Shown: positions 16,616-25,448, counted from the stretch's first letter. The stretch: DNA of 40,450 nt from an uncultured Sphingorhabdus sp. (GCA_905479715.1 CAJQNR010000038.1:1-40450), one strand, 5' to 3'. Numbers and translations are program-made. Notes: generated by a model from the letters alone, not told the origin.

Positions 16616-17755
16616 GTGAGCGGACAAATGAAGGATATTTCCGAAGCTGTAGAGGGCGACAATGAACCGGCTGCGGGATCGCGTTCCAACAGGAAACTAC
16701 GCCTGTTCATCCTCGCGGCGGTGATCGTGGCCGTTCTTGCAGGTGCCTGGTGGTATTATCGTTATGTTACCTACGGGCAATACATGCAGTCAACCGACAA
16801 TGCCTACGTTGCAGCGGACAGTGTGGTGGTCTCTTCCAAGGTGGCCGGATACGTCGATGCGGTGCTGGTTTCGGAAAACCAACAGGTTGCCCGCGGCGAA
16901 GCACTGGTCCAGCTCGACCTGCGTGATTACCGCGCCCAAGCCGCTCAGGCACGCGCCCAGATCGCGGCCACGGTGGCCGGTGCCGACACGATCCGCTCGC
17001 AGGTGAGCGAACAGAACGCCGCGATCCGCCAGGCGCGCGCGCAATTGGCCGTCGCGCGCGCGACGCTAGACCTTGCCAACAAACAGGTGAACCGCTATCG
17101 CCCGCTCGCCGCCAGCGGGGCGGAACCGCGCGAAAAACTCGACCAGTACGTGACACAAGCGCAGCAGGCTCGGGCCGAACTTGCCTCCGCGCAGGCTGCG
17201 GTCGCGGCCGCCACAGGGCGCCGCGCCACGTTGTTTGAGCAGATCGAGCAGACCCGGGCACAGGCCGATGCTGCTCGCGCGCAGCTCGATGTTGCCGACC
17301 TCAATGTCTCTTCGACCCGGCTGGAAGCGAGCAGGGCAGGGCGCATTGGTGACCTGTCGGTCCGGGTCGGGCAGTTCGTCCAGCCCGGCCAGCGGCTCAT
17401 GACTCTGGTGCCGGTGAGCCAGATCTACGTTACCGCCAATTTCAAGGAAACGCAGGTCGGTCTCGTGCGACCGGGTCAGCCGGTCAGACTCGAAGTGGAT
17501 GCATTGCCAGATGGCAAGATTGCTGGAACGGTGGACAGCATCTCGCCCGGAACCGGGGCCGAATTTTCGATTTTGCCACCAGAAAACGCGACCGGGAACT
17601 TCACCAAGATCGTCCAGCGTATCCCGGTCCGCATATCCATCGACGCAGCACCCGAAGTGCGCCGCCTGCTCGTGCCCGGCATGTCGGTCGTCGCTACCAT
17701 CGACACCCGCGGTGCCGTCGGCGAACTCGAAGAGATTTCGAGCGCTGCCGAATGA
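16616..17755 (+). CDS. emrA: Membrane-fusion protein of an EmrAB-type efflux pump
   Basis: 379 aa from a GTG at 16616; ATG at 16628 is an alternative and neither has a strong site. One N-terminal membrane anchor (about residues 28-48, LFILAAVIVAVLAGAWWYY), then a biotinyl-lipoyl-like domain (STDNAYVAADSVVVSSKVAGYV), a long Ala/Gln/Arg-rich coiled-coil hairpin (about 100-245) and a beta-barrel domain (VSQIYVTANFKETQVG). This is the HlyD/EmrA layout: a periplasmic adaptor linking the inner-membrane MFS pump to the outer-membrane channel. It overlaps the MFS gene by 4 nt and the NodT-type channel follows. Confidence 0.92.
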   Translation: MSGQMKDISEAVEGDNEPAAGSRSNRKLRLFILAAVIVAVLAGAWWYYRYVTYGQYMQSTDNAYVAADSVVVSSKVAGYVDAVLVSENQQVARGEALVQLDLRDYRAQAAQARAQIAATVAGADTIRSQVSEQNAAIRQARAQLAVARATLDLANKQVNRYRPLAASGAEPREKLDQYVTQAQQARAELASAQAAVAAATGRRATLFEQIEQTRAQADAARAQLDVADLNVSSTRLEASRAGRIGDLSVRVGQFVQPGQRLMTLVPVSQIYVTANFKETQVGLVRPGQPVRLEVDALPDGKIAGTVDSISPGTGAEFSILPPENATGNFTKIVQRIPVRISIDAAPEVRRLLVPGMSVVATIDTRGAVGELEEISSAAE

Positions 17756-19323
17756 CCGAGGCAGCGCCTGCCCAAGCTGGCCCGACCGGTGCTCCAACCA
17801 AGCCGCAGAATGCCGACGTCACTGCCTGGGTCGCGGTGGTGGCGGGCGCGCTCGGCGCTATGCTGGCGACCTTGGACATCTCAATCGTCAATTCCGCGCT
17901 TCCCGTCATTCAGGGCGAAATCGGGGCGACCGGTACCGAGGGCACCTGGATCGCTACCTCCTTTCTCGTCGCCGAGATTGTCGTCATCCCGCTCAGCGCC
18001 TGGCTGGAGCGCCTGTTTGGCTTGCGTACGCTGCTCATCATCGCCGTGACTGCGTTTACAGGCTTCTCGATACTATGCGGGATCGCGACCGATCTGACGA
18101 CTATGATTATCGGTCGTACAGGTCAGGGATTTATGGGCGGCGTACTGATTCCGACTGCGATGACGATCGTGGCGAAGCGGCTGCCTCCCCACCAGCAACC
18201 CATCGGTATGGCGCTGTTCGGCATGACCGTCGTCTTAGGTCCGGTCATGGGGCCGCTGATCGGCGGATGGTTGACTGAGAATCTTAGTTGGCACTACGCC
18301 TTCTTTGTCAATGTCCCGGTCTGCGCGACCCTCCTCTTGCTCCTATTCGTAGGTTTGCCACACGAAAAGCCGAACTGGGAATATCTGACCCAGGCAGACT
18401 GGGCCGGTATCCTTGGCATGATTCTCGGGCTTGGTGGACTGACGGTCGTGCTGGAGGAAGGCCACCGCGAGGAATGGTTCGATTCCTCTCTCATCCGATG
18501 GCTTACCCTGATCACTGTAATCGGGTTCGCGTCCCTCATCTACGGTCAATTGTACGCCTCCAAACCCGTTCTTAAACTCCGGCTACTCTTAAGTCGGCAA
18601 TTCGGGAGCGTCGCTGTGATGGCGCTCGCGTTGGGGATGGTGATGTATGGCTCGATCTACGTTATCCCACAGTTCCTGGCGATTATATCTGATTACAACG
18701 CCTTCCAGACCGGGCTGGTAATCTTCTGGATGGGTGTGCCGGCGTTCCTGTTGATGCCGGTTCTACCCTTCATGATCCGTCGCGTTGATATCCGCATCGC
18801 AGTAGGGGCTGGTATGCTCTTGATGGCCCTTAGCTGTTTTGTGAGCACCAGCCTTACAGCCGAATCCGGTGGCGCAGTGTTTACCGAAAGCCAGCTAATA
18901 CGCGGGGTGGGTATGATCCTGGCGATGATGTTCCTCAACCAGGCGACTGTTGCCTCGGTGGCGAAGGACGAAGCCGGCGATGCTTCGGGCATCTTCAATG
19001 CCGCGCGCAATCTGGGGGGGTCATTCGCATTAGCGGGCCTCGCCTCGTTCCAGGACCAGCGCACCTGGCATCACAGCCGCCGGATGGAAGAAACTCTGAA
19101 TGCAAACAGCGTCTCGCTGCAGAGCTACCTGGATTCGCTGGCGCGGACCTTCGGCGGTATGGATGAAGCAATGGCCGTGCTGGACCGGACCATCCAACGT
19201 GAAGCCTTTGTTATGACCTATAACGACGTGTTCTTCGTGATGGGTCTGTTGACGGTGATAACGGTGCCGCTTGTCGTGTTCCTCAAGCCGCTGCCCAAGA
19301 ACGTTTCCCTCTCGATGCACTGA
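17752..19323 (+). CDS. emrB: MFS drug:H+ antiporter, DHA2 family (EmrB type)
   Basis: 523 aa with hydrophobicity compatible with 14 transmembrane helices. DHA2 hallmarks: ATLDISIVNSALPVIQ in helix 1, IATSFLVAEIVVIPLSAWLERLFG between helices 2 and 3, the motif C-like GPVMGPLIGGWL in helix 5, and WHYAFFVNVPV. Exports amphipathic compounds using the proton gradient. Coupled to emrA by an ATGA overlap and followed 7 nt later by the outer-membrane factor, giving a complete tripartite pump. It may export toxic substrates or intermediates of the neighbouring catabolic cluster (inference). Confidence 0.93.
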   Translation: MTEAAPAQAGPTGAPTKPQNADVTAWVAVVAGALGAMLATLDISIVNSALPVIQGEIGATGTEGTWIATSFLVAEIVVIPLSAWLERLFGLRTLLIIAVTAFTGFSILCGIATDLTTMIIGRTGQGFMGGVLIPTAMTIVAKRLPPHQQPIGMALFGMTVVLGPVMGPLIGGWLTENLSWHYAFFVNVPVCATLLLLLFVGLPHEKPNWEYLTQADWAGILGMILGLGGLTVVLEEGHREEWFDSSLIRWLTLITVIGFASLIYGQLYASKPVLKLRLLLSRQFGSVAVMALALGMVMYGSIYVIPQFLAIISDYNAFQTGLVIFWMGVPAFLLMPVLPFMIRRVDIRIAVGAGMLLMALSCFVSTSLTAESGGAVFTESQLIRGVGMILAMMFLNQATVASVAKDEAGDASGIFNAARNLGGSFALAGLASFQDQRTWHHSRRMEETLNANSVSLQSYLDSLARTFGGMDEAMAVLDRTIQREAFVMTYNDVFFVMGLLTVITVPLVVFLKPLPKNVSLSMH

Positions 19324-19330
19324 TACCGAC

Positions 19331-20788
19331 ATGATCCGAAAATCAATTCCTTTTCTTCTTATTGCCGCCACTCTGGCAGGATGCACCGCCGGCCCAGACT
19401 ATGCGGGGCCGCCCGAGTTGGCTGCCGCCGGCGGAGCCGGGGGTTTCATCCGGGCCGGCGACAAAGTGAGCAGCACAGTGCCGGAACTCGCCGAGTGGTG
19501 GATTCTACTCGACGATCCCGGACTCGATCGACTGATCGAGGCGGCGCTCGCCGATAATCCTTCGCTGGAGGCGGTGGGTGCGCGCATCGCGCAGTCCCGC
19601 GCATCCCTCGCGCAGGAAAATGCAGGCCGTCTGCCATCGCTTGGCACCCAAGCAACGGTCGTGCAGGGCCGTCTGCCGGGTTTAGACATTCAGGGCGGTC
19701 CGCCACTTCCTCCAGGGACGCCCGGAATGCCGCCAGAAGAGGAAGACGATACCATCAGTTTTTATAATGCCGGCCTCAACGCCAATTGGGAGATCGATTT
19801 TGGTGGCGGGACCGGGCGGCGGATCGAGGCAGCCAATGCACAGTTGGCCGCTGCCGTAGCGAATGCCGAGGATGCGCGAGTCCAGCTAACTGCAGACGTC
19901 GCCAACGCCTATGTGAACCTGCGCGAGGCACAGCAGCGGGTCGTGCGGTACCGCCTGCAAAGCGAGTTGCAGGAGCAGATACTCGTTCTGACCTATCAGC
20001 GTTATCAGCAAGGTACCCTACCGCTGTTTCCGGTCGGAAATGCTAATGCAGAACTGGAGTTGCTCAAGTCGCAACTGGCCGAGGCCGAAGCAGATGAGGC
20101 CGTGTTGCTCGATGCGCTCGCCGTTCTGACCGGGCGCGCTCCGGGAGCGCCTTCTCTCGAAGTTGCACCGATTGGCGAGATCCCCCTGCCGCCCGAAAGA
20201 GTGGCGGTAGGTGATCCCGCTAGTCTCATCGCGCGGCGGCCCGATATCCGCGCCGCTGAACGCACCTTGGCCGCCGCGACGGCGCGGGTCGGTGTGGCCG
20301 AGGCTGCGAAGTTTCCGAAACTCTCGTTCATGGGCATCCTCGGGCTGGGGGGAACCTCGCCGGAAGATATCTTCGACGTAGGCGAGTTTTCTGCCATTGC
20401 GATTCCGCGCCTGCAATGGAATTTCCTTGATTTCGGAAGGGTCGACGCGTCGATCGACCGGGCAGGTGCGGCTCGCCGCGAGGCTGCTGCAAATTACCGG
20501 CAGACCGTGCTTGCAGCTTTGCAGGATGCCGAGCGCGCCTTAGCCCGTTTCGCGCAGCAGCGCGCTGCGCTGGCGGCTTTGATCCAGGTCAAGCGACATG
20601 CCGATAAATCGGCGGATCTCAACCGGCAGCGCTTTGAGTCGGGGGCGATCTCGCGCATCGATCTCAACCGGACTTTGCGCGAGCAGGAGAAGGCCAATAC
20701 GGACTTGGCCCGGGGCAGAGCTGCCCTTACTCTTGCGTGGATTGCGGTGCAAAAATCGCTCGGCCTGGGATGGCAGGCGCCATCCTAG
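19331..20788 (+). CDS. Outer-membrane efflux lipoprotein, NodT/TolC family
   Basis: 485 aa from the ATG at 19331, 7 nt after emrB; earlier in-frame ATG lies inside emrB. A type II signal peptide with lipobox LAGC puts the lipidated cysteine at residue 18. Two OEP repeats are seen: ALADNPSLEAVGARIAQSRASL and the later RPDIRAAERTLAAATARVGVAEAAKFPKL stretch (NodT hallmark RRPDIRAAE). Coiled-coil helices rich in Ala, Gln and Arg follow. It forms the outer-membrane exit duct for the EmrAB-type pump. The stop is 9 nt from the convergent thioesterase stop. Confidence 0.92.
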   Translation: MIRKSIPFLLIAATLAGCTAGPDYAGPPELAAAGGAGGFIRAGDKVSSTVPELAEWWILLDDPGLDRLIEAALADNPSLEAVGARIAQSRASLAQENAGRLPSLGTQATVVQGRLPGLDIQGGPPLPPGTPGMPPEEEDDTISFYNAGLNANWEIDFGGGTGRRIEAANAQLAAAVANAEDARVQLTADVANAYVNLREAQQRVVRYRLQSELQEQILVLTYQRYQQGTLPLFPVGNANAELELLKSQLAEAEADEAVLLDALAVLTGRAPGAPSLEVAPIGEIPLPPERVAVGDPASLIARRPDIRAAERTLAAATARVGVAEAAKFPKLSFMGILGLGGTSPEDIFDVGEFSAIAIPRLQWNFLDFGRVDASIDRAGAARREAAANYRQTVLAALQDAERALARFAQQRAALAALIQVKRHADKSADLNRQRFESGAISRIDLNRTLREQEKANTDLARGRAALTLAWIAVQKSLGLGWQAPS

Positions 20789-20797
20789 ATGCCGACC

Positions 20798-21220
20798 CTA
20801 CAGGTCACCGCATATATAGGCACCGCGCCCGCTAGCGAGCAATTTTTCATTCGGCCCGGTAACGCTGGTTTCGGCCACTGAAATTTGCTGACCGACTTTC
20901 ACAATCAAACCGGTTGCGACGAGCGGGCCTGAGGTTGCCGGGCGATGATAATCGACCCGCAGATCGGCAGTAGCCTTTACTTTCGTGCCCTGTGCAATGA
21001 GGGCGTAGAAACCGGTCAGGTCGATCAGAGACGCAAGTACGCCGCCATGGGCCGATCCGATTATAGGATTGGAAACGATTTCGTCGCGCCATGGCATTTC
21101 GAGCTCCAGCCGCTGCGGAGTCAGCGACCTAACCTTCAGATCGAGCCACGCATGGAAAGGCGCGATACGGAGAATTTCCTCTATGCGTGCCCGATCTATT
21201 CGCGCTGGCGCCTCGCTCAT
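20798..21220 (-). CDS. PaaI-type hotdog-fold thioesterase
   Basis: 140 aa, ATG start overlapping the stop of the alpha/beta hydrolase by 4 nt. The hotdog active-site stretch is GSAHGGVLASLIDLTGFYAL, followed by the strand DLRVDYHRPATSGPL, both typical of PaaI/YbgC-like acyl-CoA thioesterases. It would hydrolyse an aryl- or acyl-CoA, for example to rescue CoA from a dead-end intermediate. It forms a two-gene minus-strand unit with the hydrolase and is convergent with the efflux operon. Confidence 0.88.
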   Translation of the reverse strand: MSEAPARIDRARIEEILRIAPFHAWLDLKVRSLTPQRLELEMPWRDEIVSNPIIGSAHGGVLASLIDLTGFYALIAQGTKVKATADLRVDYHRPATSGPLVATGLIVKVGQQISVAETSVTGPNEKLLASGRGAYICGDL

Positions 21221-22104
21221 GTTTCTCGCCCCCGCATGGAGTGATGTCGTTTCAGGAAATCGAGAATGGCGTGAGAAAACGAATCGTTCGCATCGCCCAC
21301 AACCATGTGAGTGGCGCCGGCGATGTCGGTATATTCCGCATGCGGCGCAAGTTCGCGTAGATGCTCCACCGCGTCTTCGGAAACGAGGTCGCTCGAACCG
21401 CCGCGAATGAGATGGACCGGCAAGGTGAGGTTCTGGGTCGCCTGGCTTAATGCTTCAAATTGGCGTTGATGGCGCCCTTCATCGCGTTTGCTGACCGTCC
21501 TGCTGCTAAGGATAAAGGCTGGATCCCAATGCCAGTAATACCGCCCATCGGCTTTGTGTCGTAGATAGTTACGCAGCCCTTCGCCGCTCGACCGCTTGCG
21601 TCGAAGGGGCATATAACGCGCGATCGCTTCCGACGCCTCTTCGGGCGAGGCGAAACCGGTTTCGATATGCTCTTCCATAAATCCGACAATGCGGTTGACC
21701 CCGCTTACTTCCATCTGCGGTGCGATGTCGACAAGTGTCAGGGAAGCGAAGCTGCCGGGCGCCAAATCCCCTTCGGCGAGTATACCGGCCATTCCGCCCA
21801 GCGACGCCCCGACCAGCGCAAGCTTGCGCTCCATCCGTGATACGATGGCGACCAGATCGGACGCGAAATCGTGTGTTTCGTAAGCGCCATCGGCTGCCCA
21901 TTCGCTGTCGCCGTGGCCCCGCATGTCGATGGCGATTGCGTGGAAACCCGCCTCCGCAAGGTCGCCGACCACGTTCTTCCATGCACGACGTGTTTGCCCA
22001 CCACCATGAGCGAGCAGGACGGGCATCGCACCACTCTCGCCGTTGGCTTCGGCTGTGAGGGTCAAGCCTCCAGCTCCTTCAATGCTGACTGTTTCGCAAT
22101 ACAT
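21217..22104 (-). CDS. Alpha/beta-fold hydrolase
   Basis: 295 aa from the ATG at 22104, behind AGGGGGTAG; the frame continues to a TTG at 22134 but without a site. Oxyanion motif HGGGQTRR at 33-40, nucleophile GASLGG with Ser101, and GATHMVVGD with His266. RGHGDSEW is also typical of the fold. The C-terminal cap is helical. Substrate unknown; genes like it hydrolyse esters, lactones or C-C bonds in aromatic and steroid pathways. Its coupling to a CoA thioesterase suggests a catabolic role. Confidence 0.85.
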   Translation of the reverse strand: MYCETVSIEGAGGLTLTAEANGESGAMPVLLAHGGGQTRRAWKNVVGDLAEAGFHAIAIDMRGHGDSEWAADGAYETHDFASDLVAIVSRMERKLALVGASLGGMAGILAEGDLAPGSFASLTLVDIAPQMEVSGVNRIVGFMEEHIETGFASPEEASEAIARYMPLRRKRSSGEGLRNYLRHKADGRYYWHWDPAFILSSRTVSKRDEGRHQRQFEALSQATQNLTLPVHLIRGGSSDLVSEDAVEHLRELAPHAEYTDIAGATHMVVGDANDSFSHAILDFLKRHHSMRGRET

Positions 22105-22281
22105 GGGACTACCCCCTAGCTTCCGGCGCCCCAAACAGTAAAGTTATTTAATGTCTCGCCTTTGAAGGAAACTCACCAGCTTATAGCTGGTAGAAGGCTT
22201 CAGCCGTTATTGTTTGCTCAGCACTATCCTCCAGAAAATGACCCGCTCGCAGACGAAGTCATTTTCTCGAGGGTTGTGCTC

Positions 22282-22721
22282 ATGCCATATTCATGCGGGA
22301 GCCACACGGCTTTTCATCATCATTATCATATTGTCCGGACTCCAAAATACCGCTTCAAGGTGCTGCATGGGGAGGTCCGCCTGCGGGTGCGGGAGATCAT
22401 CCGGCAGGTCTGCAGCGAACTGGGCGTGAAGATCATCCATGGCGTTCTGTCACGCGATCATGTGCATATGATCATGTGCATATGTTTGTCGAGATCCCGC
22501 CCCATATTGCAGTCAGCGACTTCGTGCGCCGGGCAAAGGGACGCTCATCGCGCAAGATACAGCAGGAGTTCGAGCATATCCGCAAACGCTACTGGGGCCA
22601 GCGCTTCTGGCAACGAGGCTATTTCTCGACCACCTCAGGCAATATCACCGACGACGTGATCCTCAATTATCTCGACAAGCATACTAACCCAAACAAAGCT
22701 GGCTTCAGCCCCAACCCGTGA
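22282..22721 (+). pseudogene. tnpA: IS200-type TnpA (Y1 HUH transposase), frameshifted
   Basis: The ATG at 22282 starts HTAFHHHYHIVRTPKYRFK and continues through VREIIRQVCSELGVKIIHG to LSRDHVHM, the HUH metal-binding motif. There a 14-bp tandem duplication (22456-22483) throws the frame out by two, and the rest (FVEIPPHIAVSDFVRRAKG, WGQRFWQRGYFSTTSGNITDD) continues in another frame to about 22721. Without the duplication the protein would be about 140 aa, normal for IS200 TnpA. The catalytic tyrosine region lies after the break, so the element is dead unless the duplication is lost. Confidence 0.85.
22456..22483. repeat. 14-bp perfect tandem duplication inside tnpA
   Basis: GATCATGTGCATAT is present twice head to tail (22456-22469 and 22470-22483) and encodes the HUH motif region of TnpA. 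The unit itself contains the near-palindrome ATGTGCAT, which may favour slippage. Confidence 0.95.
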
Positions 22722-22804
22722 ACCTACATGGAGTAATCGCGGGAGCGTGTCGCCTTGACGGCATTTATGCAGTAAAGGGCTTTATATTATATTGAATTTA
22801 CGAT

Positions 22805-23290
22805 ATGGTCACTATCATGACAACCGAAACAGCTACAATGAGCGCAAACGCGCAAGACGGCTTCCTGAATGAGACCGATGAGTTTGCGTTTTTGCTGGAG
22901 GAAGTACCGCGAGTCCTGCGCAAGTCATTTGATGAATCGATTGCCCAGTTCGGCTTGTCCCGCACCCAGTGGAGAACATTGGCCTATCTGATCAAGACCG
23001 AGGGAATGACGCAAACCGAGCTGGCAGTTTGCCTAGAACTGGAACGAGCTACGATCGGATTGACGATTGATCATCTTGAAAAACTGGAATTTGTCGAACG
23101 TCGGTCCGCAGAAGATGACCGGCGTGTCTGGCGGATATTCCTGCGTCCAAAGGCAATCGACATTATTCCGGAACTTCGGAAAGAAGCCAACGCCGTTTAT
23201 CAGAAGATGTTCAAAGGCATTTCCAAAGCAGACTTGACCATCATACGAACCGCGATGGAAAAAATGGTTGGGAATCTAAGGGTGTGCTGA
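22805..23290 (+). CDS. MarR-family transcriptional regulator
   Basis: 161 aa from ATG 22805 (ATG 22817 is an alternative; neither has a clear Shine-Dalgarno site). Winged-helix MarR features: FGLSRTQWRTLAYLIKTEGMTQTELAVCLELERATIG as helix-turn-helix (about 50-85), DHLEKLEFVERR and the wing EDDRRVWRIFLRPKA. MarR proteins bind as dimers to palindromes and are usually released by phenolic or lipophilic ligands. The ATTATATTG-rich DNA just upstream is a plausible promoter/operator. It ends in a strong terminator and has no coupled partner, so its target may be itself or the nearby efflux or hydrolase genes (inference). Confidence 0.9.
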   Translation: MVTIMTTETATMSANAQDGFLNETDEFAFLLEEVPRVLRKSFDESIAQFGLSRTQWRTLAYLIKTEGMTQTELAVCLELERATIGLTIDHLEKLEFVERRSAEDDRRVWRIFLRPKAIDIIPELRKEANAVYQKMFKGISKADLTIIRTAMEKMVGNLRVC

Positions 23291-23347
23291 ACACGTCAGA
23301 TCCCAAAATCTAACTGGTTCTGATCCTTCTCTCCCATAGGATCAGCT

Positions 23348-23382
23348 GGAGCGAGTGGCTGGGGCCACTCGCTCCCTTTTTT
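23348..23382 (+). terminator. Intrinsic terminator after marR
   Basis: GGAGCGAGTGG (23348-23358) pairs perfectly with CCACTCGCTCC (23365-23375) over an 11-bp stem with a 6-nt loop, followed by C and six T. It lies 58 nt after the marR stop and should end that transcript efficiently. Confidence 0.92.
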
Positions 23383-23647
23383 GGTATAAGCCAGTTATTG
23401 GCGTTGCTAGCGATCGACTCCTGCCGGAGCATAAATCAGGCAGTCATCCGCGGCTAGAAGTTGCTTAACGGGATGTACGACGTGGATAGAGTAGATATCC
23501 TCATCCTTATATACAGCGGATATGATCTACACTGCGCCATGTAGCCGTTGGACGGCATAGCGCCCGAGACTACCGAGAATCTCCCAGCGCGGATTGTGTT
23601 TGCTTGTAAGAATACCGAAGAGGTGGTCGACCGACCGACAAGAGGGC

Positions 23648-23775
23648 GGGTTGTGTTGAAAAACTCGGTCTTGTCAGCATTGTAGAGATGCGATTCAGCA
23701 TTCCTGTAGAGGCGGGAGATGCTGCGATGATGGGCGAGCGGACGGTGATGCAGGAGGCGCTGTTTTTCGGGTCGA
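23648..23775 (+). mobile_element. IS1182-type element, left-end remnant with transposase N-terminus
   Basis: TTGTGTTGAAAAACTC at about 23651 resembles the terminal inverted repeat of IS1182-type elements. From ATG 23727/23730 (GGGAG upstream) the frame reads MMGERTVMQEALFFG, the familiar start of this transposase group, and then changes abruptly after about 15 residues into unrelated sequence belonging to the fumarylacetoacetase remnant. Only the left tip of the element is left. The 260 bases before it (23383-23645) hold nothing I can support. Confidence 0.55.
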
Positions 23776-24644
23776 TGGTCCGGCAACCAATTTGCTCGCT
23801 GTTTTCGGTGACTGGCAAGTGGTTCAGCCGAGCGTTGCCAAAGCACTTGATCGCCTTTTTTCGGGGGAAGGTGAAGAGTTTGCGACCACCGACTGTGCTG
23901 CGCTGATGCCGCGCAGCTGGCAATGGCTCGACGGCTCTGCCTTTTCAACTCATGGAGACCTTATGCAAGTCGCGTTTGGTCTGGATCCAATCAATACCGA
24001 CAAACCGCTCATGTATCAGGGTGTTCGGATCGGTTTTTCGGCCCGACCGAAGATGTGTCGTTGCCCACTATCGAACATGGTATTGATTTTGAAGGCGAGT
24101 TCGGTGTTATTGTAGATCATGTTCCAATGGGAACATGCGCTACGGACGCAACGAAACACATCAGACTAATCGTCAAAATCAACGACTGCTCTTTGCGCGC
24201 GATTGCTCCGATAGAAATGGCAACCGGCTTTGGTTGGGTGCAGGCAAAACCGGCCTGTTCGATGGTGCCCTTTGCGGTGACACCCGATGAACTGGGTGAA
24301 GTCTAGAAAGATGGCGTGTTTGACACGACTTATAAATTGACTTGTACGGTGAACGTTTTGGTGCAGCCATGGATTTTGGTTTCCAGGGACTGGTTGCTCA
24401 TGCTGCATTGACGCGCGATCTGGTAGCGGCAACGATTATTGAGTCGGGTACCGTTTCCGATTCAAACTATACAGAAGTCGGATCAAGCTGTATTTCAGAG
24501 GTTCGTGCGATCGAGGTGATCCGCGACAAGGGCCTAGCCACAACGCCGTTCCTGTCTTTTGGTGACCCTATTCGCATCGAAGGGCGCGGAATTGACGGCT
24601 CATCCCCATGTGGTGTGATCGACCAGCAGGTCGTTCAAGCCTGA
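23776..24644 (+). pseudogene. Fumarylacetoacetate hydrolase (FAH) family, decayed
   Basis: Pieces in three frames align into one FAH-fold protein: PRSWQWLDGSAF and KPLMYQG; then FFGPTEDVSLPTIEHGIDFEGEFGVIV with the metal-binding E-x-E; KPACSMVPFAVTPDELGEV; then FGFQGLVAHAALTRDLVA, IIESGTVSD, GSSCISE and FGDPIRIEGRG. Lesions: loss of the first 30 or so residues at the IS junction, a one-base deletion near 24020, a TAG at 24304-24306 where Trp is expected (GEV-stop-KDG), and a frameshift near 24345. FAH enzymes cleave C-C bonds of acylpyruvate-type compounds or end tyrosine degradation; this copy is inactive. Confidence 0.85.
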
Positions 24645-24705
24645 CGTGCGACTGCCACTTTCTGAAAATAGTATAGGAAAGCCTGATTTGTCATGCCAAG
24701 ATCGC

Positions 24706-24729
24706 TCAATTGAAATTGTTTTCAATTGA
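24706..24729. repeat. Perfect inverted repeat, 10-bp arms
   Basis: TCAATTGAAA (24706-24715), loop TTGT, TTTCAATTGA (24720-24729). Each arm is itself largely palindromic. It follows the FAH remnant and no T-run comes directly after; it may be a weak terminator, a protein-binding site or an element end. Confidence 0.8.
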
Positions 24730-24791
24730 ACCTATTTGGTTGATCTTTTTGACCATGTTCTAGAATGAGCGTGAAATCCATAGGGTGCGAT

Positions 24792-24916
24792 GAGAACAAA
24801 AAGAGAGTATCCGCACTTACATTGCACTTACAGCGGTGATATAAGAATTCAGCATTTTGAAAAAATGGCTGAAAACTGGCCGGGACGAGAGGATTCGAAC
24901 CTCCGATCCCCCCCAG
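24792..24916. repeat. attachment-site-like copy of tRNA-Pro 3' half plus flank
   Basis: About 125 bp that repeats, with a handful of mismatches and a 1-base gap, at 25691-25819. It contains the doubled GCACTTACA motif (24813-24821, 24824-24832), the stretch ATATAAGAATTCAGCATTTT, and the tRNA-Pro T-arm and acceptor 3' strand on the minus strand (from about 24916 to 24879), but no D-arm or 5' acceptor strand. It is therefore not a tRNA gene but the displaced half of an integration site. Confidence 0.85.
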
Positions 24917-25093
24917 CATCGACTGCTCAGGATAACGCGATCATCTTTAGCCAGGATTGTTCAATCAGTGTTTATTTTTGTCAGAAAAAAAGATTACCAT
25001 GACACATCTTATTCGTCTGCCCTCTGGTGTTGTTTCGCTGAACACCTAAAGCTCTTGTTCGCATCGCAATTTGAATCGTGATACAACGCAACT

Positions 25094-25279
25094 ATGACCA
25101 AGCCAGATCCAGCAACATTGAAAATTGTGGCGGCGCTAATTCGAACCCGCATGGACCGCCTTTCCGGCGATCAGCGACTTGATGGTCTAGAGCGCCTTGG
25201 AGCATATCGTGAGTTCAATCAATTGGCGAAAGATCTTGACGCGACCGCAGTCGAGTTTACTCGCGACGAGAAATGGTAG
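25094..25279 (+). CDS. Small hypothetical protein (61 aa)
   Basis: ATG at 25094 opens 61 codons: KIVAALIRTRMDRLSGDQRLDGLERLGAYREFNQLAKD and an acidic end. It is soluble, helical in appearance and similar in codon use to surrounding DNA. No family recognised and no strong ribosome-binding site. It lies between the two tRNA-derived att-like repeats, so if real it is cargo of a small integrated remnant. Confidence 0.4.
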   Translation: MTKPDPATLKIVAALIRTRMDRLSGDQRLDGLERLGAYREFNQLAKDLDATAVEFTRDEKW

Positions 25280-25426
25280 CAGGCGCCGCTACCGGAAATC
25301 GTTTTTACATTTATCACTGTTTTGGGTTGGATGGTTCGTTGGTTTAGCAATCAACGCTGTTGTATTCCCTACCTTTGAAAGAACTGGTCCATCATCAGTT
25401 CTTCGAATATTGGAATTTCTTCCATT

Positions 25427-25448
25427 TGCTACCCAAAATGCTACCCAA
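25427..25448. repeat. Two direct copies of TGCTACCCAA, 12 bp apart
   Basis: TGCTACCCAA occurs at 25427-25436 and 25439-25448, about 65-85 bp from the tRNA-Lys 3' fragment. Iterated short direct repeats next to a tRNA fragment look like integrase arm-type sites of an attP-derived end (inference). Confidence 0.6.

Larger units (their letters stand above)
22165..22721 (+). mobile_element. IS200/IS605-family insertion sequence (tnpA-only), inactivated
   Basis: A small hairpin (ACCAGCT/AGCTGGT, 22175-22191) lies left of the transposase frame, and the 10-mer GGCTTCAGCC occurs both near the left end (about 22197) and near the right end (about 22701), where a GCTG/CAGC hairpin forms. Subterminal hairpins and absence of terminal inverted repeats are typical of IS200/IS605 elements, which insert single-stranded without target duplication. 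Exact ends are uncertain by tens of bases. Confidence 0.6.

Noticed and set aside
17066-17797. A 243-codon minus-strand frame across emrA
   Set aside because: Antisense shadow of the membrane-fusion protein with low-complexity composition and no ribosome-binding site.
22805-23290. MarR as the regulator of the P450/BVMO cluster
   Set aside because: It is 10 kb away, beyond an efflux operon and an IS, and the cluster has its own GntR regulator; no shared operator was visible.
24860-24916. A second tRNA-Pro gene
   Set aside because: Only the T-arm and 3' acceptor strand are present; the D-arm and 5' strand are missing, so it is an att-like fragment.
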